From NCBI GenBank assembly GCA_020746105.1, contig CM036617.1:204125971-204189970 (forward strand): a stretch of DNA of 64,000 bases, read 5' to 3'. Made by a program: the position numbers and the translations under genes. The notes under the pieces were generated by a model that was not told the origin of the DNA, searched no databases, and saw only the letters and a list, made by a program, of their open reading frames with translations. This document shows, piece after piece, positions 38,532 through 49,700 of this stretch; positions within the stretch are counted from its first letter, which is position 1; each line of letters starts with the position of its first letter. The DNA comes from Trogon surrucura. Its lineage: Eukaryota > Chordata > Aves > Trogoniformes > Trogonidae.

Positions 38532-41500
38532 CCTCTGAGTTACCACAAACATTTGATAAAAGGGGTTTTCATAAATGTCACCTGCAAGGTTCCAGATGGC
38601 CTTAGGGAACAACCACCCTTTTGACGGCATCAGCCTCCAGACGGATATGGTCATCCATGTTTCCCTTCCAACACTGCAGCACGTTTTGCTGCCGTTTAGA
38701 CTTGTAGGCAGCTGATCAACATGAAGCAATTCATTCGTGTAATTTCATTCATTCATTTATGGCCTCCACAACCAATATATCCACCACCAGCTCACGTGCA
38801 CTACCCATTCAGTCAATACAGTACAAAAGTTTAAGACATATTTCCTACTACCCATAGATGCTTTAAACATTGCCATTTCCTTAAAGTTATAGCACCACGA
38901 CTGAACTTTGCTGTCCAAAAGAAGGAATTTTGTCATGAGTAAATGGCTGGTTTTTTCTGAGTATCTACCAAAAGCAAATTCTGTGTTTTGTTTTTACTCC
39001 TCCTGAATCATTTCTACATTGTTCAAAGCCAGTATGTTCATGAGAGACAAAGGTCACAGTTTGGAGTAAAATCTCAATACCAGATATTGCCAGATGCAGA
39101 TTAAGGCTTATAACCCTCCAACCTGACTTAATGAAAGTCTGAACAAAAGTAACTGTCAAGAGTACAGCTTAGCAATGAGTTATTTTCAGTTATGTATATA
39201 ATTTTTTATTGATATGCACTAATAACAAAAGAAGTCCCTGATGACTGAAAAAGGCATGCAAAAGATCATAAATGTGCACTTGAAGAAAAGATCTCATTAT
39301 GATACACAATTCTGCTTCAAGCAATAGTAGGGATCCAAGTAAAAAATTTACATGCCAATTATACCTTGCTCCAGAATTAGCTGGCTAAAATCATCCATCA
39401 TAAGAAATAAAATAAAAGCATTTTAAAAAATAAAATTGAAAAGCCCTGAACAAAATGACAATATAACTGGCAGAAAACCAGAATTATTTGCAAATTATAC
39501 TCTCCTCATGGCCTAAAATTTAGAGATAATGGTCTATTTGAATTTAGCTCACTAAACGTACAGCTAGTAGCTATGACTGAGAAATGTATTTTTCATACAC
39601 AAAAGATATGGCCAATACTCCATTATTAAAAAGCCGAAGGCGCTGATCCCAAAACAAAAGAAGAAAATATTACAGGAGAGTAAGAAGCGAAGTCCTAGTT
39701 GTCCCGGTCAATCAAATATAAGCAACAATTCTGAGGTCAGGAACTAACAAATGATTTTACAGACAGTATCAACTCTCCCTAAGATCTCTGAACTCTTATA
39801 GCATACAAATATAATCTCCATGGTAAAACATGAAAATATGATTTAAAAGATATACTAAATAACTATAATGCCCAGTGAGCAACACTTACGAGTGGATAAA
39901 AGTACAACACAGCAATTACAAGCAAAAAATCAGATAAAAAATATCTACTGGTGAGCTAAATAACACAGCTTTATTAAAATGAAAGAGCTTTACGGTACAA
40001 ATTAATTAAAACAATTATGAAATTTTGACAAGGTTATTAATCACTTCAACACCAAGCTGACATACGGACCGATAGAGAAGATCTTTATTAATCACTAATT
40101 TTCAACAGCAGCAGTAAGGTCTAAATAAATTCTATGTCCATTTCCAATTCAAAATGCTTCTGCATGATTAAAGAATACCAGGTTTTTCATCTATTACAAT
40201 TAGAGCTTTTTATTTCCAGATACTTCAACACAGTCCTAGCTCGAAATTACAGATGTCATTAAAATATTTTAAATATAATTAAACATGAACATAATTTTGC
40301 ACATACAATTAAGTATTCTTTAACTAAGCTTTAAGAAAATCATTAGCATGATTGAATATGTAACGAAGATTGATCAAATGTCACCTATTACCACAGTTTC
40401 ACCATCAGCTCATTTTCTGAACACGCAAGATTCAAATTAAAAAACGAACAAATTAGTTAATCTATACCTATCATAGTATATTGAACAGATCACTTGTTCT
40501 GTGAGTTCTTACTAAACAGCAGCAAGTTGTTAAATAAGAAAACATGTTAGTCTTGGTTGATATTTTGCCTTTTTAAGATTCCAATTTTCCTAAACAGAAG
40601 AGCAAAACAATTTTTCTCTGAAGTTAAAAAGTTCCATCAGCACAGAAGCTGTATGTCCTTTAGAAACTCTGGAAGTATCAAAACTACTCAGTAGGTATCT
40701 CTATGTACTTTTTGGGCTTAAGTGAAATTAAATTTCGAAGAGAACTGAAATGTTCTATGTTGGACAGTTCTACAGGCATCTTTATCTCCTGGGACAAGAA
40801 CCTGCTGAAGCCCAAACATCAACTCAACATTCAGAGGAGTAACTGTAGGAATTTCAAGTGAAATCTGGATATTTAAAACCAATTCCACTGGCACTACCTC
40901 TATTCTAATCATGGATGTTTTATAAACATCTCCAATTAAATAAGAAGCCATAATATTATACATAAATATCAAGAATACCTGTAGTAACACTCCAAAAAAG
41001 ATGGCCAGAAAATGTGTTCAGAGTGGACAGCGAAGAAATACTGCATCATTACTGAACTCTTGGAAAAAAAAAAAGTAAGTTCTAAACTAACTTCCTTATG
41101 GTAAAGTCACAGCACTCTTTTTGTGATCTTAAGTATTTCTCCATTACTTCCATTTTAAAAAGAAGGGAAGAAATATATACAGTAACAGGAAGAGCTTTTT
41201 TTCTAATGGTTTTTTGCACTTTATTTTTCCACTTCACTAAGATTCAAGAGTCAGTTCCACAATAAGACTGGTGATTACTGGTGAAAGAATCAGGAACACT
41301 AATAACACCGAATTGATTTAACTACTAGAACATATAAGCACAGATCAGGCTGTGCAGAACACAGATTCCAACCCCAAGAGTTGTTCTACAAAAGATGTAG
41401 ACAAAATCTCCCCAAACTTGCCCTCGCAGAAGATGCAAAATATTTATACTAAGTTCAGTCACCAATATTGCCTCCATAGTTTACTGTTATGCTAGTAAGA

Positions 41501-42653
41501 AGCCAACGTATACCAAAAAAAATCATTTCTTCCCTAGAACTGCATTCTTGCTAATTTAGAGAGGCCACGCAATTTTGATGCTTATGGAAACCCGAGACTA
41601 CTTTTATCTACAAATGCTCAGCCTCCTCCAAATGGCTACCTCAAACTCTAATGTAATTACCAGATGTCTTGCAGTAAACTGAAGCAGCTGAGACTCTCCC
41701 AAGCATGAAACTAGCCAAATGCTAAACACCTCTAAATTCTGCAAACACAAATCCGGAATTGATTTCGGTATTCCTACACCATTATCTCTTTTCCTAAAAG
41801 AAGCAAAAGTGGAAGACAGCATGCCACGTGAGTGCGAGCCTTTACAAACCATGAGAGATGGTTCATGATTTAGAGCAGAAAAGTTTTACTGGCATTACAG
41901 GAAATGGAAAAAGATAATTAGTTATAATAGATTCCCTATATTATTGAGCTAGCTATTGATCCTCCCTCTCAATATTTTTGTATAATTCATAGAACAGTCT
42001 TAATGACAATGACAAGGAGATAAATGAGATAGAAAAATGTTTTATCTTCAAATTCCATCCTGGCTATAATAATGTTCTATTGTCAAACTTAAAAACTACA
42101 TTAAATACGATTCATCAAAATTATTTTCTGGAGTTTAAGCAGACTGAGATTATTATTAAATTACAGAGTAGCTTGGCTGTCTACTGTAACGTTCTAGAGT
42201 GTACGCACAAGGACAGTTACTTGGAGGGGAGTTGTGTTCCATAAGGCTGGGTTAATGAAGGCTGCTGGAATCACTAACATACTGCATTAACACTCGCCAA
42301 AGGGCAAGCATCACTTTTCATAGACTGGTAACCCATTACTATTAGCAAACAATCACTTAGCTACTTACTCCATTAAGATCATGTTCACCACGCAGCTACT
42401 CAGCATCAAAAAAGTAATGTGACACAGGAGCAACAGGAATATTATTTTCTTCCGCAATCAAGTTAATTAGCACTTAAAATATTTATAGTAAACACAGATC
42501 ATGAGTTTTTTTTTAAAACAAATTTACTGAATTCATATAAACCTTACATTTCCCTTTAGCTACTGTACATCAGACCCAGTATAAAGATAAAAAGTTGAAA
42601 GTAAGAAGAAAAAGAGAATAGTAAAGCACAACAACATATCATCATCATGATGG
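38532..42653. other. Long unique intronic stretch
   Basis: No exon or transposon was recognised over 4.1 kb of AT-rich sequence. Short open frames (for example 40718-40990 and 41604-41852, minus) have no recognisable motif. Confidence 0.5.
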
Positions 42654-42968
42654 TCAGGCTTTGCGAACGAGGATATGGGAAGGGCTCCACCTACGCTTGC
42701 TACAAGCACGCTGATGGCTAAAAAGGCCGATGCGGGATAGGCAAGTTCGGCTGCAAAAGGCACAGTGGAAAGTCTCCTTAGGCGGTATTGGCGACGCACG
42801 GTTCTTTCTGCATTGTCTTTTCTCCTCCAGACTAATTCTACGTGTGTTCTCAAAGGAGGCAGCAGCTTTATTGGTGGTGTGTCTCCATGCCTCCCGATTG
42901 GAGGCCAGAGTGGACCACTGATGGTAGTCAGGATGGCCAAAACTGAGGTATTGTTTCAGAGAGTCCTT
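42654..42968 (-). mobile_element. RTE-like LINE fragment: ORF C-terminus with C2HC zinc finger
   Basis: In the minus frame from 42968 to the TGA at 42656-42654, 104 codons stay open. The translation starts KDSLKQYL, continues with WSTLASNREAWRH and RRISLEEKRQCRKNRA, and ends with HCAFCSRTCLSRIGLFSHQRAC. The last part is a C-x2-C-x12-H-x3-C finger. The order 'K-D-x-L...DR/NREAWR...basic helix...C-x2-C...SRIGL-x-SH-x-R-x-C' is familiar from the tails of endonuclease/reverse-transcriptase proteins of LINEs, especially of the RTE group; naming the clade is inference. The stop is followed by a short ATGATGATATG run and an AT-rich tail, fitting the short 3' UTR and microsatellite-like end of RTE elements. 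CpG density is far above that of the flanks. The fragment is truncated where a CR1 fragment begins. It is not CR1. Confidence 0.72.
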
Positions 42969-42969
42969 A

Positions 42970-43060
42970 GAATCACAGAATCATAGAACAGTTCAGTTTG
43001 GAAAAGGCCCTTGGGATCATCAAGTCCAACCATTAACCCTACACTACAACCATTAACCCA
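42970..43060 (-). mobile_element. CR1 LINE, 3'-terminal fragment
   Basis: The plus strand reads GAATCACAGAATCATAGAAC then TTTGGAAAAGGCCCTTGGGATC, the complement of a CR1 3' end. About 90 bp remain. It is wedged between the RTE-like fragment and a plus-strand CR1 of a different subfamily, so it marks a separate insertion or a rearranged junction. Confidence 0.88.
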
Positions 43061-44235
43061 TTGTGGTCTATCTGGATATCAGCAAGGCCTTTGACACCAT
43101 CTCCCACAGCATCCTCATAGGTAAACTGAGGAAGTGTGGTCTGGATGACCAAGTAGTGAGGTGGGTCGCTAATTGGTTGAAGGGAAGAAGCCAGAGAGTT
43201 GTGGTGGTCAATAGGGCAGAGTCTGGCTGGATGCCTGTGTCTAGTGGGGTCCCTCAAGGATCAGTGCTCGGGCCGGTGCTGTTTAATATATTTACCAATG
43301 ACGTGGACGAGGGATTAGAGAATGTTGTCAGCAAGCTTGCTGATGATACAAAATTGGGAGGAGTGGTTGACACACCAGAAGGCTGTGCAGCCATTCAGAG
43401 AGACCTGGACAGGCTGGAGAGCTGGGCGGGGAGAAATCTTATGCTGTTCAACAAGGGCAAGTGCAGAGTTTTGCACTTGGGAAAGAATAACCCCTTGTGC
43501 CAGTATAGGTTGGGGACTGCCCTGCTGGAGAGCAGCGCAGGGGAAAGGGACCTGGGGGTTCTAGTGGACAGCAGGATGGCCATGAGCCAGCAATGTGCCC
43601 TCGTGGCCAAGAAGGCCAATGGCATCCTGGGGTGGATTAGAAGGGGAGTAGCAAGTAGGTCAAGAGAGGTTCTCCTGCCCCTCTACTCTGCCCTGGTGAG
43701 GCTGCATCTGGAATATTGTGTCCAGTTCTGGGCCCCTCAGTTCAAGAAGGACAGGGAGCTGCTTGAGAGAGTCCAGCGCAGAGCCACAAAGATGGTGAAG
43801 GGAGTGGAGCATCTCCCTTATGAAGAAAGGCTGAAGGAGCTGGGTCTCTTTAGCTTGGAGAAGAGGAGGCTGAGGGGTGACCTCATTAATGTTTATAAAT
43901 ATGTCAAGGGGGAATGTCAGGAGGATGGAGCCAGGCTCTTTTCAGCGGCATCCACTGACAAGACAAGGGGCAATGGGTGGAAGCTGGAACACAGAAGGTT
44001 CCATAAAAATATGAGGAAAAACTTTTTTACTGTGAGGGTGACCGAGCACTGGAACAGGCTGCCCAGGGAAGTTGTGGAATCTCCTTCTCTTGAGACATTC
44101 AAAACCCACCTGGACGCGTTCCTGTGCGCTCTACTGTAGGTGGTCCTGCTCTGGCAGGGGGGTTGGACTAGATGATCTTTGAGGTCTCTTCCAACCTCTA
44201 ACATTCTGTGATTCTGTGATTCTGTGATTCTGTGA
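43061..44235 (+). mobile_element. CR1 LINE with long intact reverse-transcriptase frame
   Basis: A 5'-truncated, young-looking CR1. The frame 43063-44139 (358 codons from the first Met shown) is open from the truncation to the natural stop. It carries RT motif A ([10 protein letters not shown], residues 3-12), motif B ([11 protein letters not shown], 61-71) and motif C (LADD, 92-95). It then continues through the thumb and C-terminal region ([50 protein letters not shown]). The N-terminal endonuclease and the 5' half of ORF2 are missing, so it cannot move by itself. The 3' end is four tandem ATTCTGTG-type units. No target duplication was found. The copy at 56344-57231 is very similar. Confidence 0.97.
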
Positions 44236-46049
44236 AATTTCCCTCACCCTGGTGTGTTATAATCCCTGTAGTTTCCTTTACCATCCTTTTTACATATGCT
44301 ACAGGTATGTCATGGGGACAACCTGCAAAATATACCTGCTATAAGATAATCAGTTTCTTAAGATAGGATTTTGCTCTGCCTTCTCCAACGATACTGCTCA
44401 AAACAAGGAAACAATCCTCTACTACTCAACCACATTAATGATATAGTTAAGATTAATCTGTTAGTTTGTAAGTATTTAATAATCAACATTAACTAGCAAA
44501 TACTCTCATAATGTCTACTAAAAACTACAAAAAAAATTCTAGTGCAGAAAAGGTATTCTTTAGCATCAATCTTCATTTTTTAAAAAATCTCATAGGTTAT
44601 CTACAGTCACAGACGTTGATGCAAAATCTGCCATAAATCACAGCTCAACATAAAACACACATTGCATTGGTGGCCTCCTTTACTAAATATTATAAAATTT
44701 AGATCAAAAAACATTGAAGGAAAAATTCCATCCACATTTAGAAAGATAAATAAACAATTAGAGTTTGTGATGTGTAACCACGTTAACGATGTCCTACTAA
44801 CTACAGTCCTATAACCTCACAAAATTATTTCAAAACAGATAAAAATCAGGGACCCACACTTCACTTTCAGTTACAAAGCCTGGTAAAGGACATTTTAAGA
44901 AAGCACATTTATTTGCTACAACTGTCTGTTTGTTTTTTTAATGTAAGTGTGAAGCCTTAACAACAGTGCTTCCAAATCTAATCACTGAGAAAACTTATTT
45001 AACTTTGTCTCTAAAGCACTGAAGGTACAAATAAGTCTTCACAATTTCTTTCTTTCCTAGAAACTAAACTATAATGTGTTGTATTATATTTAATATTTTT
45101 ATTAAACCAAACAATAAGGTTGATTATCAGAATAGTATTTTTCATTTTAAAAACTTTTTTCTGTAAATGTTAATTGACCAAGTTCAGGAAGTCTATTCAT
45201 AGGCATTATAATTATACAGTTCATTTAATATACAATCATTTGTTTCTAATCAGTAATTGAAATGTAAACATCAATATTTATGTAAGCATAAAATGATATA
45301 CAAAAATTCACACTGCAAGCAGTTAGATTATTTCTGAAGTAACAAAATACATTGCTTTAAAAATATTTTTCATATGAATATTTTGCTATCCTGTATACTG
45401 GTTATACCTTTTTTATATATCATGTATTTTTCACATTCATTTACATTTGTTAAAAAATACATATAAAATGACAAGTTTTGCACACATTTATAGTGTAGTA
45501 TTGCACAAATACTGTTCTCCTGCCCTCAGTTTTTGATCATTAAAAATACTTTAATATCCTAGAAGGGCACAAAGAGCAATATCAAACATCCAAGACAGAA
45601 ATAATGTGCAAGCCAACCCAAAATCTGCTATGGTAAGCACTGGCACCAAAATAACTCACAGTATGTATAATGAAAAGATGGAATTAATCTTTCCAAGAAG
45701 ATTATCAAATATTAAGCTACACAAGAAATCCTTTTTCTATCTCATCATTGACGGGTTGGTGTCGCAAATATATGCCTGGTTCTGCTTGGCAACATTTTGT
45801 TAATACTTTATTCATTAATTTAACAAACTACCAAGAGAGCATGTTTAGAATGGGCAAGCATTATCTCTTGCATTTCATTTAATTAAACTCTGTTCTAGCA
45901 ATATGACAGTCAGCATTTCATGAAGGGAATTATTTTAAGGATGAAGCTAGAAAATATTTCAAAGTGCCCTGCTAAAACATGAAAGCGTCATCTAAAATTA
46001 CCCCTGCACACACTGTAATTTATCTATAATATTAAAGATGTTATTTCCA
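44236..46049. other. Unique intronic stretch
   Basis: Very AT-rich (especially 45060-45480); no gene or repeat recognised. Confidence 0.5.
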
Positions 46050-46500
46050 GAGTTCATAATTAATTGGATTCCACAGAGAAATTATTCAGGCATTCCAGAT
46101 AGCAAAACGATGCACAAAGGCACAAAACACAGTGCCGAAGGACAACCATAAACAACCACTGTGACTTGCCCGAATTACAACAATCATCGAGCTCAAAGTG
46201 AAATGAATACTCGTCGCCTTTTGTACGTGGTCATTACTCTGTTGCAAAGAAATTGCCATTGAATTTTGATTATATTGCCTTAATAAAAAGTAATGAAAGT
46301 GGCTCACGCTCTAGTGGCTTTCTTTCAAATGACACACAGCAGTGATCCTGCACAGACCAGCGTGCCACAAATTGATGATGACAGCTCACGAGAGGAAGGC
46401 GATGTTACCCCGCCGTTGCAGGTGACTGCAGCGATGTCGGCCTGACTTCTTGCAAACGTTTTAATGAAACACTTGCAAGGAAATACCAGTTAGAAATGCG
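46050..46500. other. Candidate conserved non-coding segment next to an exon
   Basis: Composition shifts away from the AT-rich background. Several CpGs persist (for example near 46200-46215 and 46390-46440), and the stretch is not repeat-like. It lies within 500 bp of the exon at 46520, in the first part of the downstream intron. This fits an intronic regulatory element; the evidence is compositional only. Confidence 0.35.
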
Positions 46501-46519
46501 GCTGGCTTGTAAGACTTAC

Positions 46520-46595
46520 CATCGATCCGACTAACGAGTTCTTCCAACATTTTCACTTTCTTCTGAATCCCTGGCTGTGCAAACGTGTAGTTATC
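46520..46595 (-). CDS. TBC1D22A: TBC1D22 exon (TBC/Rab-GAP domain), partial gene
   Basis: A 76-bp exon. The acceptor is a strong polypyrimidine tract (GTTTTTTTTTCTTCAG) before 46595; the donor is CGATG|GTAAGTCTT after 46520. It has 25 codons beginning DNYTFAQPGIQKKVK and ending LEELVSRID, plus a final G that is completed by AA at 33612-33611. This peptide is a signature of TBC1D22A/B, in the middle of the TBC domain between the Gln-finger region and the FRWMNNLLMRE block. K-M-L at the KVKML position fits paralogue A better than B, from memory. The preceding exon (expected to end in a phase-0 junction) was not found up to position 64000, so the upstream intron is at least 17.4 kb. That fits the very large introns known for TBC1D22A. 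Confidence 0.93.
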
Positions 46596-49104
46596 CTGAA
46601 GAAAAAAAAACAACAAACATATACACGTATAAGATTGTGGGGAAAAACTGAAGCTTCTTTCCTTTCAGTTACTTATCTCAGTCTATTTTTCTGTTTTCTT
46701 AAGGTATTTGTGGCTTGTTTTTACACTTCCTAGGTCTGTTTCTACAGTTAGGCAGTAAATCACCACGTTGTATAGTCCTACTTCGAGTGCCACATGAATT
46801 GCTCTCAACCTGCTCCTCTAGTGCCCCTCCAGTTGCAGCTTTATTGCAGAAATCCAAGTACCTTTAAAAGGCCGTCATCTTAACTGCCAAAATGTGCCAT
46901 GCTACGGACTTTTTCTCTCATAAATTTACAATCCCATCACAAATAATGTAAGAAATATGAAAATTTGACCCTAATCAGTGACAAGATAAGAATCTGATCT
47001 TCAGAAGTTCAGAATAATACCTTCCAGCAGCATAGGAAATCAAAAGTCTATTTCAGCGGAGTCGTGACTGTTCTGAACCCAAGGTTACAGTTAATACCAT
47101 GAATCAAAATCTAACACACAAGCTATATAGCTAAAATGGCAGGGTATTTGCATGCATTTGTTTGAATGTATTACCTCTAACTGGATTTTTTTATTTTTGC
47201 ATTGCAGCTCTATAATATGGAGTAGAGCTTGAAGTAATGAGGAGAAAGGTATCTCCAGTTTAAACCTGAAGGGATCCATCTTTTTAAATAAAGACATGAC
47301 TGTAATGTTTCTGACTATTTGATTGACAATTCCTCAACTCATTTTGTTACAGTTTTCAGTACAGAAAGATTCCAGAAAAGAAAATTACCAATATGCATTT
47401 TAAAAGAAAGTTACTGTGTAAAATTGTTTTGGTGTAATCATTATATCACAGAAAACCAGAGTGAAGTATTTTTCATCTCAACTGCTACTGTTTGAATAAT
47501 TAATTTATGAAAATCAATGGGAGAGATGAGCAACTATCCCAAAAATCATCCTAAAAAAATGTCACTGATGTTGGAATATTAACTTTTCTTGACTGGATTT
47601 CAAATTTTAACTTGGCCTTACAATAAAAGGGATGAATATCATTCATTTTTATGTTTCTTGAGATACATTTCTTTTATTAAAAAAGATCATATTGACCTTC
47701 TTGACTATATTTACATTTTTTTAATTTCAATTTCTTCTATGAACTGCAATTTAATCATCAAATTCTATACAACTGCCATAAAGTATGAAACCTAGAAGTT
47801 CATAAGGCAAAACCATACACTAATCATTCCGTTGGTTATGGTACATCAGCCAACAGGTGATTTACAGTATCAAATAGCCTATTAGGTATTCTGACTATTG
47901 TCAGAAACTATTTAAAAAAATATAACAGTGTTCTCTATCGGCCCAGCAGTAGCACTTTCACAGTATTTCTTATTGGAAATCAATGTGTAAACCAAAACAG
48001 TGTTGACGAGGAAGCAAGGATAATTCTCTGAATCTTGGAAACTTCCACAGGAATCACCAACTAAAATCGGACACCGTTTCAACTTGTTGGCCTTGTCCCT
48101 CAAACAGAACATAAACATCATCAGTAGCGCAACAGAGCAATATAATTGAAAGAATAGGAAGTTTCACACAAAATTCGAACCTACTACAATCTTATTTCAG
48201 GACTGAGAAACTGCCCCATGCACTGGGACAACACCTTTTATTCAAGTCTCACCCTTGAGAGTGTATTAGTATTAGTCCTGTATCACATCCTGCAGACAGC
48301 ATCTTCAGGAAACAGTATATTCAGTTCCGTTACAGAATCTATTCTAATAATGAAAATTGTATTCACATTTTTTTTCAAATACTTATATACTGTTCTATTT
48401 GTTTAACGTTAACTGGTATTTCTAGAAGCAGTACTACACTGAAGTAGAGCAGTATGGTATTCAATGATTTAATCTGTAACATGACCTCTCTAAAACTATC
48501 TTCACATTCTTAGCACTGTGAGCCAACACAGACCTAAACCACTTCATCGATAATTAGTCTTTCCCCCAGGTAGTGCAATTCCCAACTGTGATCTATGAAT
48601 CTGACACTCTTTTTTGTCTCACGGCATCATTTATGCTGTACACACCTGGAAATGCAACCCAAAACTGCCATCTTGGATTTGAAAACAGATACGTTTGATC
48701 TTCACAACAGTTGATCTTTTGCCTATTCATTTATTTCTCTGTTCATTATTTCGGCTGCAAATGAACACAGCTGGAAGTCACTCTTCTGCTTGGGCTGACT
48801 CATCTAACTGGAAAGATCTTTGTTGGCTCCCCCAGACCACTCTTCTAATTAAACTACACTGTACATATTCCCTCCTATGACACTTGTAATTGACTTTCAG
48901 GAGTTTGTAAAACTGTGAGAAGAATTTTGTCAACATAAACAGTATTCTGTTGTCTGTTACTCTTGCTCCTTCAGGAGGAAAAAGCTACAGTAACACAGTT
49001 AAAGAACATATCGAACTCATGAAATTCCTGAATTGTTGCGATACAGAAGTACAGTGGTTAAGACTTTAATTCTTTTATCACACAATTTAATTGGTGATAC
49101 CAGC
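46596..49104 (-). other. TBC1D22 upstream intron, unique part
   Basis: AT-rich, with no transposon recognised. No preceding TBC1D22 exon was found here. Confidence 0.5.
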
Positions 49105-49700
49105 TTCGCTTCAACTTTACTCCCAACTCTCTACTTCCTCCCTGCCAAGAGGTGCGTGGGGATGGCATCTCCATCTGCCCTGGTGTGGGTTCCCCCTCCA
49201 TGGGCTGCAGGTGAACATCTACTCCACCGTGGACCTCCATGGGCTGCAGGACAGGCTGCTTCACCATGGTCTTTACCATGGGCTGCAGGAGAATCTCTGC
49301 TCCTGGAGCATCTGCTCGCGTGCTTTCTTCACCAACTTTGATGTCTGCATGGTTTTCTCTCTCCATTTTTCTCACCCCCATCTCACGACTGCTGCACAGT
49401 GGTTTTTATCCCTTCTTAAATATGCTACCACATAGACGTTGTGGCTGCCTGGAGGTGTTCAAAGCCAAGTTGGACAGAGCCTTGAGTAGCCTGATCTAGT
49501 TGAGAGGCGTCCCTGCCCGTGACAGGGAGGTTGGATTAGATGATCTCTAAGGTCCCTTCCAAACTAGGCCATTCTATGATTCTATGACAGGTACCACCAG
49601 CATCGCAAATAGGCCCCGCTTTGGCTAGCAACAAGTTCATCTTGGAGCTGACTAGAACTGGCCCTGTCTGACGCACAGCCTCTTCTTACAGCTTCTTACA
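49105..49700 (-). mobile_element. ERV LTR fragment, interrupted by a CR1
   Basis: Two pieces, about 49105-49435 and 49592-49700, are separated by a CR1 tail. The first holds tandem-like units around 'CCATGGGCTGCAGG' (three occurrences between 49198 and 49290), then a CTCCTGGAGCATCTGCTC block, and then CCCTTCTTAAATATGCTACC. The second continues with GGCCCCGCTTTGGCTAGCAAC. The same succession occurs in 62849-63220, where it is not interrupted. Orientation is minus, with TATTTAAGA read on that strand. The ends are lost and no viral genes are present. The frames over it (for example 49033-49341) are fortuitous. Confidence 0.8.
49436..49591 (+). mobile_element. CR1 LINE tail inserted in an LTR
   Basis: It starts GACGTTGTGGCTGCCTGG in the ORF2 C-terminus (LEVFKAKLD). 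It runs through GTTGGATTAGATGATCTCTAAG to the octamer tail ATTCTATGATTCTATGAC. On each side is a TACCAC word (49426-49431 and 49592-49597), and the surrounding bases give a possible 9-10 bp imperfect target duplication. It is similar to the copies at 27591 and 55586. Confidence 0.9.

Larger units (their letters stand above)
33613..46519 (-). other. TBC1D22A: TBC1D22 intron, 12,907 bp
   Basis: This intron is bounded by GTAAGT (complement at 46514-46519) and TTCAG (complement at 33613-33617). The split codon G|AA across it gives Glu in frame. It contains several CR1 copies, the RTE-like fragment and the pentamer array, all without effect on the splice sites. Confidence 0.88.

Noticed and set aside
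42560-42940. 126-codon minus frame
   Set aside because: It is the wrong frame over the RTE-like tail; the neighbouring frame gives the zinc-finger peptide and stops at the expected place.
49033-49499. Frames of 86-114 codons around 49100-49500
   Set aside because: They run over an LTR fragment and into a CR1 tail; the only familiar peptide is the CR1 C-terminus.
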